The notes beneath the pieces were generated by a model. That model was not told where the DNA came from, did not search any database, and saw only the letters and a list, made by a program, of their open reading frames with translations. Shown in pieces: positions 25,041 through 32,690 of a DNA stretch of 64,000 nt (position 1 is the stretch's first letter; the number at the start of each line of letters is the position of its first letter). The translations under genes and the position numbers were made by a program. Where the stretch lies: NCBI RefSeq assembly GCF_013410355.1, contig NZ_JACCFI010000001.1, forward strand, positions 2,666,001 through 2,730,000, in the 5' to 3' direction. The DNA is from Agromyces hippuratus (lineage in GTDB: Bacteria > Actinomycetota > Actinomycetes > Actinomycetales > Microbacteriaceae).

Positions 25041-26468
25041 ATGTTCGCCGCTCGAAGCGCCATCGCTGCAGGGTTGGGAGTGCTGCTCGTCGTTGGCGGC
25101 GCAGCCGCGGCGATGCGCACTCCGGGGCCGGCGCCGGCCGACTCCTTCATCACCGACGGCGACGGTCGGGCGCTCGTGCAGCACGGCTTCTCCACAGCGA
25201 GCAGCTCGAAGAGCGTGCCCGACGGCATGCCCGACTTCACGGAAGACCAGCTCGTGCAGGAGCAGGCCGACATGGGCACGAACTTCGTGCGCTTCCTCAT
25301 CTCGTGGCGCAAGGTCGAACCGAGCCCCGGCGACTACGACCAGGGCTACCTCGACGATGTCGAGGAGCGGGTGGGCTGGTACGAGGAGCGCGGCTACCAC
25401 GTGATGCTCGACATGCATCAGGACCTCTGGGGTTCCGGCATCACGCCCGAGGGCGACAACGGCAACGGCGCACCCGAATGGGCGACCTACCTCGACGGCT
25501 TCCCGGTCGCCCACCACGACCAGTGGGAGCTCTACTACCTCGAGCCCGGCGTGATCCACGCCTTCGACAACTTCTGGAACACCACCGGCGAGCACCCCGA
25601 GCTCACCGACCACTACGCCGGCGCCTGGCGCGCCGTCGCCGAGCGCTTCGCCGACGACGACGCGGTGGTCGCCTACGACCTCATGAACGAGCCGTACGGC
25701 GGCACCGTGCAGGGGCCCGCGTTCGAGGCCGGGCCGCTGACCGCGCTGTACCAGAAGACCGTCGACGCGATCCGCGAGGTCGACCAGGACTCGTGGGCGT
25801 GCCTCGAGCCCCAGGCGCTCGGCTTCAACTGGGGGCTGCCGAGCGCGCTCGGCGCCGTCGACGACCCGCGCGAGGGCGACCCGCGCATCGCCTTCTGCCC
25901 GCACCTCTACCCCCTGCCGATGGATCTCGGCGACGGCTTCAGCGGCCCCTCGCGCGACATGGTCGAGACGACGGTCGCCGCGTGGCGTTCGAACACGCTG
26001 CGCACGGCCGAGGCCCTCGGCGGCGTGCCGATCATCCTCGGCGAGTTCGGTCTCGATACGACGCTGCCCGGAGCGCTCGACTACGTCGACCTCGTCTATT
26101 CGACGTCGGATGCCTCGGGCATCGGCATCGCGTACTGGTCGCGCGACCCGGGGTCATGGGGCCCCTACGAGGTCGACGGCACCCCGCGCAACCTCATCAC
26201 CGTGCTCGACCGGCCCTACCCGCGGGCGATCGCCGGAGAGCTGCACACGTGGAACTCCGGGCCCGACTCGCTCGAGATCTCCGTCACGCCGGACTCCGGT
26301 GACGGTGCGGAGCCGAGCGAGGTCTACCTGCCGGCGGCGGGCTTCCCCGACGGCGGCGTCGTCGAGGGCGGCGAGCTCGTCTCGTGGGACCCAGAGCTCC
26401 GCATCCTGCGGTTCACGATCGACGGCGGCGACGACGGCGAGCAGACCGTCGTCGTGCGACCGAGCTGA
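25041..26468 (+). CDS. Secreted GH5 endoglycoceramidase-like glycosidase
   Basis: A 475-residue exported enzyme of the endoglycoceramidase type, which cleaves between the glycan and the lipid of glycolipids. A signal peptide covers about 1-33 (FAARSAIAAGLGVLLVVGGAAAA). The barrel carries ADMGTNFVRFLISWRKVEPSPG, DMHQDLWG, acid/base E217 in DLMNEPYGG and nucleophile E335 in ILGEFGLDT; a short beta-sandwich of about 80 residues closes the protein. AAGGAGGA precedes the ATG. It is the second GH5 enzyme of this type within 7 kb, but without a membrane domain. The true lipid substrate (glycosylceramide, steryl glucoside or glycosyl diglyceride) cannot be decided from sequence. Confidence 0.85.
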   Translation: MFAARSAIAAGLGVLLVVGGAAAAMRTPGPAPADSFITDGDGRALVQHGFSTASSSKSVPDGMPDFTEDQLVQEQADMGTNFVRFLISWRKVEPSPGDYDQGYLDDVEERVGWYEERGYHVMLDMHQDLWGSGITPEGDNGNGAPEWATYLDGFPVAHHDQWELYYLEPGVIHAFDNFWNTTGEHPELTDHYAGAWRAVAERFADDDAVVAYDLMNEPYGGTVQGPAFEAGPLTALYQKTVDAIREVDQDSWACLEPQALGFNWGLPSALGAVDDPREGDPRIAFCPHLYPLPMDLGDGFSGPSRDMVETTVAAWRSNTLRTAEALGGVPIILGEFGLDTTLPGALDYVDLVYSTSDASGIGIAYWSRDPGSWGPYEVDGTPRNLITVLDRPYPRAIAGELHTWNSGPDSLEISVTPDSGDGAEPSEVYLPAAGFPDGGVVEGGELVSWDPELRILRFTIDGGDDGEQTVVVRPS

Positions 26469-26525
26469 CCGAGGGCAGGTTCAAACCTTCGTTGGATGCG
26501 GCACGGGACCGGTTCGGAGGAACAT

Positions 26526-26548
26526 CGAGGTGAGGCTCGATCACCTCG
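26526..26548 (+). promoter_or_regulatory. Inverted repeat upstream of the DUF2871 gene
   Basis: CGAGGTGA (26526-26533) and TCACCTCG (26541-26548) form a perfect 8-bp repeat with a 7-base spacer, 23 bases before the ATG. It may be an operator or leader hairpin. Confidence 0.4.
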
Positions 26549-26571
26549 CCAACTTCTCGAAGGGACTCGCC

Positions 26572-27018
26572 ATGCAGAAACTGTTCTACGCAGCGTTCGC
26601 GTACATGATCCTCGGTGTCGGCTCCGGCCTCTTCTACCGCGAGTTCACGAAGGCCAACGACTTCCCCGAAGGACAGTTCACCCAGCTCGGCCTCGTGCAC
26701 ACGCACCTGCTGACGCTCGGCTTCATCGTGCTGCTCATCGTGCTCGTCATCGAGAAGGTCTTCGTGATCTCCAAGAGCCACCTCTTCGAGTGGTTCTTCT
26801 GGGTCTACAACGCCGGCGTGCTCGCGACCTCCGCGATGCTCGCCTGGCACGGCTCGCTCACCGTCATGGGCGAGGAGTCGACGTCGGCGATCGCCGGCAT
26901 CGCGGGCCTCGGCCACATCGCACTCACCGCCGGAATGGTGCTGCTGTTCCTCGCGCTGCGGAGCCGCATCGTGGCGCCGAAGGACGCACCGTCGGTCACG
27001 GCGGTTCCCGCCGAATAA
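26572..27018 (+). CDS. DUF2871 family membrane protein
   Basis: A 148-residue protein with four membrane segments. The signature MQKLFYAAFAYMILGVGSGLFYREFTKAND and TQLGLVHTHLLTLGF are typical of DUF2871, whose function is unknown. Conserved histidines in VHTHLL and the membrane setting recall haem-copper-like or quinol-linked membrane proteins, but that is speculation. AAGGGA lies 8 bases before the ATG. The gene is flanked by an inverted repeat upstream and a strong terminator, so it is probably monocistronic. Confidence 0.82.
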   Translation: MQKLFYAAFAYMILGVGSGLFYREFTKANDFPEGQFTQLGLVHTHLLTLGFIVLLIVLVIEKVFVISKSHLFEWFFWVYNAGVLATSAMLAWHGSLTVMGEESTSAIAGIAGLGHIALTAGMVLLFLALRSRIVAPKDAPSVTAVPAE

Positions 27019-27047
27019 CCCGACCGGCCGCGCGCCACGACAGCCAC

Positions 27048-27079
27048 GACAGCCACGACCGGATGCGGTCGTGGCTGTC
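27048..27079 (+). terminator. Terminator after DUF2871 gene
   Basis: A perfect 13-bp stem (GACAGCCACGACC, 27048-27060, with 27067-27079) closes the loop GGATGC. It lies between the DUF2871 stop and the DNA glycosylase start and argues against the longer glycosylase reading that would run through it. Confidence 0.8.
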
Positions 27080-27103
27080 AGCTGCGTGCGTCACACTGGA
27101 GCC

Positions 27104-28021
27104 GTGATCGCCGACCATGCCCTCAGCTGGCGGCCGCGGCATCCGACCGACCTGCGGCAGACGCTCGGCGCGCTGCGGCGCGGCGGCGGCGACCCGGCGT
27201 TCGCGCTCGACGCGACCGGCGCCGTGTGGCGCACGACGCGCACCGCCGAGGGCGACGCGACCCTGCGGTTGACCCAGCCCGATGCCGAGACGCTGCGCTG
27301 CGAGGCCTGGGGCCCGGGCGCGGGGGCGGCGGTCGCGCAGGCGCCCGAGCTGCTCGGCGACGCCGACGATCCCACCGGGTTCGAGCCGAGGCTGCCGCTG
27401 CTCGACGACGCGCACCGGCGCAACCCCGGCCTGCGCATCCCGCGCACGGCGCAGGTCTTCGAGGCGCTGGCCGCGACGATCCTCGAGCAGAAGGTCATCA
27501 CGCTGCAGGCGCACGACTCGTGGCGCCGACTCGTGACCCGGTTCGGGCAGCCCGCGCCCGGCCCCACCCCGCGGCCGATGCGGGTCGTGCCGTCGCCCGA
27601 GGCGTGGCGCACGATCCCGAGCTGGGAGTGGCACCGTGCCGGCGTCGACCCCAAGCGGGCGCGCACCCTGCAGAACGCGGCGGGCTACGCCGACAGGCTC
27701 GAGGCCGTCGTCGCGATGAGCCCCGCGGATGCCGCTGCTCGCCTCACCCTCATGCCCGGCGTCGGCCCGTGGACCGTCGCCGAGGTCGCCCAGCGCGCGC
27801 TCGGCGACGCCGATGCGGTCTCGGTCGGCGACTACCACCTCGCGAACTACGTCGGCCATGCGCTCGCCGGGCGCGACATGACCGACGACGAGATGCTCGA
27901 GACCCTCGAACCGTGGCGCGGTCACCGCTACCGGGTGGTGCGCCTGCTCGGCGCGGCAGGGGTGCCGGGGCGCCCGCGTCGAGGGCCGCGCATGGCCTTC
28001 GTCGACCATCGGGCGATCTGA
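27104..28021 (+). CDS. AlkA-type DNA-3-methyladenine glycosylase (HhH-GPD)
   Basis: Base-excision repair enzyme that removes alkylated bases. The 305-residue product has an N-terminal AlkA-like domain (SWRPRHPTDLRQTLGALRRGGGDPAF) and an HhH-GPD core: ATILEQKVITLQA, the hairpin LMPGVGPWTVAEVAQRALGDADAVSVGDYHL with the catalytic aspartate in VGDYHL, and EPWRGHRYRVVRLL. The GTG at 27104 was chosen because an upstream GTG lies in the terminator hairpin and adds residues outside the family; GGAG sits unusually close. The protein lacks an AdaA/Ogt fusion. Confidence 0.85.
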   Translation: MIADHALSWRPRHPTDLRQTLGALRRGGGDPAFALDATGAVWRTTRTAEGDATLRLTQPDAETLRCEAWGPGAGAAVAQAPELLGDADDPTGFEPRLPLLDDAHRRNPGLRIPRTAQVFEALAATILEQKVITLQAHDSWRRLVTRFGQPAPGPTPRPMRVVPSPEAWRTIPSWEWHRAGVDPKRARTLQNAAGYADRLEAVVAMSPADAAARLTLMPGVGPWTVAEVAQRALGDADAVSVGDYHLANYVGHALAGRDMTDDEMLETLEPWRGHRYRVVRLLGAAGVPGRPRRGPRMAFVDHRAI

Positions 28022-28147
28022 TCGGGCCCCGAGCGGGCCGCCGGTCTCCCGGGGGATGTTCCCTTGACGCATAGGACACGCATAGGCTCAGCAATTACCG
28101 TGCCCTGAGGCCGAACCGGCTTCTCCCGATTACGAAGGACAAACACC

Positions 28148-28630
28148 GTGAATACAACAGCCTCCAAGGTCAACGTGCCGCTGATCCTGCTCTGGGTCGC
28201 GGCATTGGCGCTGATCGGCGGGGGCTACTGGCTCCTGAGCTCGTCGACCGCAGCCCAGATCGAGTTCTACACCTCGGGCTCGCAGGACGTCGCCGGCCTG
28301 CTCGGCGCGCAGTCGAACACGACGATCGCGGGCCTGCTGCTCGCGGTCGGCGCACTCGCCGTGGTCATCGCACTCGCGGTGCACGCGCTCGCCCACGTGA
28401 GCGCCCGCTCCGCCTCTGCCGAGGTCGCAGCGGCGTTCGCCGCCGAGGACGCCGCATTCGAGGCAGAGGTCGCCCGTGCCGACGCCGAGGCCGACGCTGA
28501 GCTCGCCCGTGCCGACGCCACGGCGGATGCCGCCGTCGCGCCGGTCGCCGAGGCGCCCGCCGTCGTCGAAGAAGAGATCGTCGCCGAAGAGGCATCCGCC
28601 GCGGCTGACAAGGCCTCCGACCAGAAGTAA
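28148..28630 (+). CDS. Two-span membrane protein with Ala/Glu/Asp-rich cytoplasmic tail
   Basis: A 160-residue protein. Residues 1-75 hold two membrane segments (about 11-31 and 58-80) with a short loop; the rest is a low-complexity helical tail rich in Ala, Glu and Asp (AAEDAAFEAEVARADAEADAE and following) likely to be helical or disordered. AAGGACA precedes the GTG start. The promoter region has a direct repeat CGCATAGG (two copies within 20 bases). Convergent with the HxlR gene. No function is recognised. Confidence 0.7.
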   Translation: MNTTASKVNVPLILLWVAALALIGGGYWLLSSSTAAQIEFYTSGSQDVAGLLGAQSNTTIAGLLLAVGALAVVIALAVHALAHVSARSASAEVAAAFAAEDAAFEAEVARADAEADAELARADATADAAVAPVAEAPAVVEEEIVAEEASAAADKASDQK

Positions 28631-28637
28631 CCCGCCC

Positions 28638-29045
28638 TCAGCCGGCCGAGCGCTCCGCCTCGGCCGGCCGAGCGCGACCCCACTCGACGAGCGGCTGCAG
28701 CAGCTCGATGAGCTGGAGCCCCGCCGTGCTCGGCGTGTAGGTGATCGTCACCGGCGTCGTCGCCCGCACGTGTCGTTCGAGGATGCCCTCGCCTTCGAGC
28801 TCCTTGAGGCGCGCGGCGAGCAGTCGGTCGGAGATGCCCGTGACGGCGTCACGGTACTCCGAGAACCGGCGGGCCCCGCGCACGCCCGCGAGCAGGATCG
28901 CCGCGTTCCACTTGCGCCCCGCGAACTCGACCGTCGTCTGGAAGCGCCGGCACTCGGCCTCGTCGATGTGGCCGAGATCGTGCAGGCGTGCGCGCCGCTC
29001 GTCGAGCATCGCGACGGCCGCGTCATCCGCGTCATTGCTAACCAT
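28638..29045 (-). CDS. HxlR family transcriptional regulator
   Basis: A 135-residue winged-helix regulator of the type that often senses quinones, aldehydes or redox stress. HTH features: FAGRKWNAAILLAGVRGARRFSEYRDAVTGISDRLLAARLKELEGEGILER, then the wing. Typical HxlR proteins have an N-terminal cysteine; here the only one is absent, with ECRRF at about residue 27 the nearest. It is divergent from the flavoenzyme fusion, with GTAAGC-A-GCTTAC in the shared promoter, so that gene is its likely target. TAAGCT lies 8 bases before the ATG, suggesting leaderless transcription. Confidence 0.87.
   Translation of the reverse strand: MVSNDADDAAVAMLDERRARLHDLGHIDEAECRRFQTTVEFAGRKWNAAILLAGVRGARRFSEYRDAVTGISDRLLAARLKELEGEGILERHVRATTPVTITYTPSTAGLQLIELLQPLVEWGRARPAEAERSAG
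28641..28668. terminator. Convergent terminator overlapping the HxlR 3' end
   Basis: GCCGGCCGAG (28641-28650) pairs with CTCGGCCGGC (28659-28668) around an 8-base loop. It is inside the last codons of the HxlR gene and 10 bases past the stop of the convergent membrane protein gene. Confidence 0.6.
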
Positions 29046-29047
29046 AG

Positions 29048-29060
29048 GTAAGCAGCTTAC
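29048..29060. promoter_or_regulatory. Candidate HxlR operator
   Basis: GTAAGC-A-GCTTAC, a perfect 6-bp inverted repeat around one base, lies two bases from the HxlR start in the divergent promoter and overlaps its -10 box, so binding would autoregulate and control the flavoenzyme gene. Confidence 0.55.
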
Positions 29061-29144
29061 TCCCGGAATGCACCAGTGTCGTCCGTGGTTCAGGATGGGG
29101 GAGTGGCGCAGCACGCCCGTGCGCCCGCGATCGATCGGAGCACG

Positions 29145-31463
29145 ATGCACTACGGCCACGAACTGCAGTTCGGCACCTTCATCACGCCGAAGAACGACCC
29201 GCCGCAGTTCGCCGTGCGACTCGCGGAGCTCAGCGAGGCATCGGGCTACGACCTCGTCACGTTCCAGGATCACCCGTACCAGCCGGCGTTCCACGATACG
29301 CAGACGCTGCTCACCTGGGTCGCCGCCCGCACCGAGCGCATCCACCTCGCGGCCAACGTCGCGAACCTGCCGCTGCGACCTCCGGCCGTGCTCGCCCGCG
29401 CGGCCGCGAGCCTCGACCTGCTCTCGGGCGGACGCTTCGAGCTCGGCCTCGGCGCCGGCGGATTCTGGGATGCGATCGAGGCGATGGGCGGCCGCAGGCT
29501 CACCCCCGGGCAGGCGGTCGACGCGCTCTCCGAGGGTATCGACGTGATCCGCGGCATCTGGGACCAGGGCGAGCGCGCGAGGTTCCAGATCGACGGCACG
29601 TATTACCGGGTCGACGGCGCGAAGCGCGGGCCGGCGCCGGCCCACAACATCCCGATCATCATCGGCGCCCTGAAGCCGCGCATGCTGCGCCTCATCGGGC
29701 GCAAGGGCGACGGCTGGCTGCCCTCGCTCGGGTACATGCAGCCCGGCGACTACGCGGCGGGCAATGCCCGCATCGACGAGGCCGCGATCGCGGCAGGGCG
29801 CGACCCCCGCGAGATCCGGCGGATGGTCAACATCGGCGGCCGGTTCGGCGGGGCGGGCGGCGGATTCCTCAGCGGCCCGGCCGCGCAGTGGGTCGAGCAG
29901 CTGCTGCCCTACGTGATCGACGACGGGGTGGGCACCTTCATCCTCGCGAGCGACGACCCCGGCACGATCGTGCACTTCGCCGAGGAGGTCGCGCCGGCCC
30001 TTCGCGAAGCGGTCGCACGAGAGCTGCGAACAGCGGATGCCGCGGCATCCGCGGACTCGATCGCGCTGTCCGACGGGGGCCCTTCGACGGGCTCGGGGAC
30101 CAGCGTTGTGCGCAACTCGACGGTGCGCGCGAAGCGGCGCGACGGCATCGACTACGACGCGGTGCCCGCCTCGCTCGCGGCGGACGCGATCGAACCCGGC
30201 GACTCCGGCTACGTGCGGGTGAAGTCGACGTACATGCGCGGCGGTGCGCCCGGCCTCGTGCTGCGCCCGGCCGATGCCGCCCAGGTCGCCGAGGCGGTCG
30301 ACTTCGCGCGTGCGAACCCCGACGTGCCGCTCGGCGTGCGCAGCGGCGGCCACGGCATCAGCGGCCGCTCGACGAACGACGGCGGCATCGTCATCGACAT
30401 CTCGCGGCTGAACGCCATGGAGGTGCTCGACGAGGCGAACCGGCTCGTGCGCGTCGAGGCGGGTGCGCGCTGGCAGGACGTCGCAGCCTTCCTCGCGCCG
30501 CACGGCTGGGCGCTCTCCTCGGGCGACTACGGCGGTGTCGGCGTCGGCGGACTCGCGACGGCGGGCGGCATCGGCTGGCTCGTGCGCGAGCACGGGCTCA
30601 CGATCGACCATGTGCGCGCCGTGGAGATGGTGCTGGCCGACGGCTCCATCGTGCGAGCGGATGCCACGCAGCATCCCGATCTCTTCTGGGCCGTTCGCGG
30701 CGCCGGCGCGAACATGGGCATCGTCACCGCCTTCGAGTTCGAGGTCGACGAGGTCGGCCCGCTCGGCTTCGCGCAGCTCGCGTTCGACGCGAGCGACACC
30801 GCCGGGTTCCTGCAGGCCTGGGGCGACTGGGTCGTCGACTCGCCGCGCGACGTCACGAGCTTCCTGCTCATGGGGGGTTCCCGCCCCGGCGAGCCGCCCG
30901 TCGCGCAGGTGATGGCGGTGATCGACTCCGACGACCCCGACACCGTCATCGCGAGGCTGCAGCCCCTCGCCGAGGTCGCACCGCTCATCGGTCAGGACGT
31001 GCGGCTCACGACCTACGAGTCGATCATGTCGAACGCCGCCGACGGCAGTCACGGTGCCGAGGGGGAGCCGACCGCACGCACCGGCCTGATCGGCCGCATC
31101 ACTCCGGAGTTCGCGGCCGACGCCGCGCGATTCATCGCGAGCGGGGCGACCTACTTCTTCCAGTTGCGCGCCGTCGGCGGCGCCGTGCACGACGTGCCGG
31201 CGGATGCCACGGCCTTCGCCCATCGATCGGCCGAGTTCTCGGTCGTCGCGTTCGGCTCGAGCCGGCACCGGACGAGCGAGCGATGGGATGAGCTCATGGC
31301 GCCGCACTTCTCGGGCTCCTACGTGAGCTTCGAGACCGAGGTGGGGCCGTCGTCCGTCACCGCGGCGTACCCGCCGGCGACCCTCGAGCGGCTGCGTGCG
31401 ATCAAGGGCGAGGTCGACCCCGGCAACGTGTTCCGCGACAACGCGAACATCGAGCCCGCGTGA
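29145..31463 (+). CDS. Fusion of luciferase-like monooxygenase and FAD-binding berberine-bridge-type oxidase
   Basis: A 772-residue bifunctional flavoenzyme. Residues about 1-300 form a bacterial-luciferase-like domain using reduced FMN or F420 (HELQFGTFITP, ELGLGAGGFWDA, PIIIGALKPRMLRLIGRKGDGW). A linker of about 45 residues follows, then a VAO-type FAD domain with GVRSGGHGISGRSTN, whose histidine usually carries covalent FAD, and the berberine-bridge end DPGNVFRDNANIEP. The second flavin-linking cysteine of that family appears replaced by tyrosine in SGDYGGVGVGG. The ATG at 29145 starts the domain and has GGAG upstream; a GTG at 29103 is an alternative. Divergent from HxlR. The substrate is unknown; an oxidation followed by monooxygenation is plausible. 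Confidence 0.85.
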   Translation: MHYGHELQFGTFITPKNDPPQFAVRLAELSEASGYDLVTFQDHPYQPAFHDTQTLLTWVAARTERIHLAANVANLPLRPPAVLARAAASLDLLSGGRFELGLGAGGFWDAIEAMGGRRLTPGQAVDALSEGIDVIRGIWDQGERARFQIDGTYYRVDGAKRGPAPAHNIPIIIGALKPRMLRLIGRKGDGWLPSLGYMQPGDYAAGNARIDEAAIAAGRDPREIRRMVNIGGRFGGAGGGFLSGPAAQWVEQLLPYVIDDGVGTFILASDDPGTIVHFAEEVAPALREAVARELRTADAAASADSIALSDGGPSTGSGTSVVRNSTVRAKRRDGIDYDAVPASLAADAIEPGDSGYVRVKSTYMRGGAPGLVLRPADAAQVAEAVDFARANPDVPLGVRSGGHGISGRSTNDGGIVIDISRLNAMEVLDEANRLVRVEAGARWQDVAAFLAPHGWALSSGDYGGVGVGGLATAGGIGWLVREHGLTIDHVRAVEMVLADGSIVRADATQHPDLFWAVRGAGANMGIVTAFEFEVDEVGPLGFAQLAFDASDTAGFLQAWGDWVVDSPRDVTSFLLMGGSRPGEPPVAQVMAVIDSDDPDTVIARLQPLAEVAPLIGQDVRLTTYESIMSNAADGSHGAEGEPTARTGLIGRITPEFAADAARFIASGATYFFQLRAVGGAVHDVPADATAFAHRSAEFSVVAFGSSRHRTSERWDELMAPHFSGSYVSFETEVGPSSVTAAYPPATLERLRAIKGEVDPGNVFRDNANIEPA
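30075..30105 (+). repeat. REP-like half-site inside the flavoenzyme linker
   Basis: CCCTTCGACGGGCTCGGGGA and its flanks encode GGPSTGSGTSV in the linker. From memory, words of this type (CCCTTCGAC...CTCGGGGACC) are common intergenic repeats in Microbacteriaceae; here one sits in frame inside a gene. Only one arm is present. Confidence 0.45.
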
Positions 31464-31516
31464 CATGATTCGTCATCGGCCGGAATCAAACCGCGGCGGA
31501 CGCGTTGCATCCGAGC

Positions 31517-32179
31517 ATGACGAATCTCGCTCCCACTGACATCGGAATCATCGGCGCCGGCAACATCGGCGGCACCCTCGCTCGACAGCTCGTCGAGCTC
31601 GGCCACCGCGTGACCATCGCGAACTCGCGCGGCCCCGAGACGCTCACCGAGCTCGTCGCCGAACTCGGCCCGAACGCGACGGCCGGCACCCCGGCCGAGG
31701 CGGCCGAGGCGGGGGAGTTCGTCATCGTGACCGTGCCGTTGAAGGCGTACCGCGACATCCCGGTCGAGCCGCTCGCCGGCAAGGTCGTGATCGACACGAA
31801 CAACTACTACTGGGAGCGCGACGGTCGCATCGCCGAGCTCGACTCCGGTGCGGCGACGGTCTCTGGGCTGCTGCAGGCGCACCTGCCCGACTCGAAGGTC
31901 GCGAAGGGCTTCAACAACATCGCCGCAGCGGCGATCCTCACCGACGGGACTCCCGCCGGAACGCCCGGTCGCCGAGCGCTGTCGACCGCGAGCGACTTCG
32001 ATGACGCCGCAGAGCTCGTCACCGCACTGTTCGACGACCTCGGCTTCGACTCGGTCGTCATCGGAACGCTCGCCGAGAGCTGGCGTGCCGAGCGCGACCA
32101 GCCGGCGTACGTCACGCCGCAGAACCGCGAAGAGCTCGTGGCGAACCTGGCACGCGCGGAGCGATCCATCGCCGCGTGA
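31517..32179 (+). CDS. NADP-binding reductase of the F420-dependent NADP oxidoreductase-like family
   Basis: A 220-residue Rossmann protein. GIIGAGNIGGTLARQLVELGH is the dinucleotide loop, followed by IANSRGPETL, whose arginine suits NADP(H), IVTVPLKAYRDIP, VIDTNNYYWERDG and KGFNNIAAAAI. This matches the FNO-like/6-phosphogluconate-dehydrogenase-type NAD-binding group. The ATG at 31517 gives the expected N-terminus. A link with the preceding flavoenzyme (possible reduced F420 or NADPH supply) is suggested by 53-base spacing on the same strand, but unproven. Confidence 0.83.
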   Translation: MTNLAPTDIGIIGAGNIGGTLARQLVELGHRVTIANSRGPETLTELVAELGPNATAGTPAEAAEAGEFVIVTVPLKAYRDIPVEPLAGKVVIDTNNYYWERDGRIAELDSGAATVSGLLQAHLPDSKVAKGFNNIAAAAILTDGTPAGTPGRRALSTASDFDDAAELVTALFDDLGFDSVVIGTLAESWRAERDQPAYVTPQNREELVANLARAERSIAA

Positions 32180-32188
32180 TCACGCGGC
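32171..32188 (+). terminator. Palindromic terminator at the reductase stop codon
   Basis: GCCGCGTGATCACGCGGC is a perfect 18-base palindrome containing the TGA stop; as RNA it folds with loop GATC. Confidence 0.55.
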
Positions 32189-32194
32189 CACGGG

Positions 32195-32250
32195 GGTTTC
32201 GGCAGGCTCGACCCGCACACCTCGCTCTACGGGTCGAGCCTGTCGAGACC
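32195..32250. repeat. Palindromic element between convergent reductase and cupin genes
   Basis: Two 21-base arms (32195-32215 and 32230-32250) pair with two wobble positions around a 14-base loop. The core CAGGCTCGACCCG / CGGGTCGAGCCTG resembles a palindrome common between genes in Microbacteriaceae (from memory). Position between convergent genes suits a bidirectional terminator or REP element. Confidence 0.6.
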
Positions 32251-32267
32251 GCTACTCGAGCCACTGG

Positions 32268-32612
32268 TCACTCGAGCCATTCGGTGATGAACGTCGGGCT
32301 CGCGTGGATGTGCGTCGAGATCATGGCCTCGGGCCCGATGACCACGAACTTGTGCGGCGTCTGCGCCGGCACGACGAGCACCTGACCGCCGACCGCCTCG
32401 AGCTGTTCGTCGCCGACGGTGAACAGCGCGCGCCCGTGGCGGATGACGAACGTCTCGGAATACGGATGCCGGTGCAACCGCGGTCCCGAGCCGTCCTTCG
32501 AGCTGTACGTGAGGATCAGCGACACGTCGGAGCCGATCGACGCGCCCTCGATCGATTCATGCCAGTAGACGTCGTCTTCGGCGGTGCCGCTGCGCTGGTG
32601 CATCAGAACCAT
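32268..32612 (-). CDS. Cupin-domain protein
   Basis: A 114-residue single cupin. Motif 1 is GSGPRLHRHPYSETFVIRHG, with metal ligands His, His, Glu and a downstream His in HKFVV of motif 2. It therefore has a complete metal site and could be a small dioxygenase, isomerase or sugar-binding protein. The ATG at 32612 has AGGAG 6 bases upstream; the longer reading at 32648 lacks support. It lies 78 bases downstream of the PfkB gene on the same strand. Function unknown. Confidence 0.83.
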   Translation of the reverse strand: MVLMHQRSGTAEDDVYWHESIEGASIGSDVSLILTYSSKDGSGPRLHRHPYSETFVIRHGRALFTVGDEQLEAVGGQVLVVPAQTPHKFVVIGPEAMISTHIHASPTFITEWLE

Positions 32613-32690
32613 GGTGTGCTCCTCGCCTTCGCGAGGCACACGGTACACCCGGCGCCGCCCGGCCGCATGCCTCGCGATGCGAGGCGGCGT

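Noticed and set aside
28638..31466. A 942-codon minus-strand frame covering the flavoenzyme fusion and ending in HxlR
   Set aside because: Only its last 135 codons are real (HxlR). The rest is antisense to a well-supported gene.
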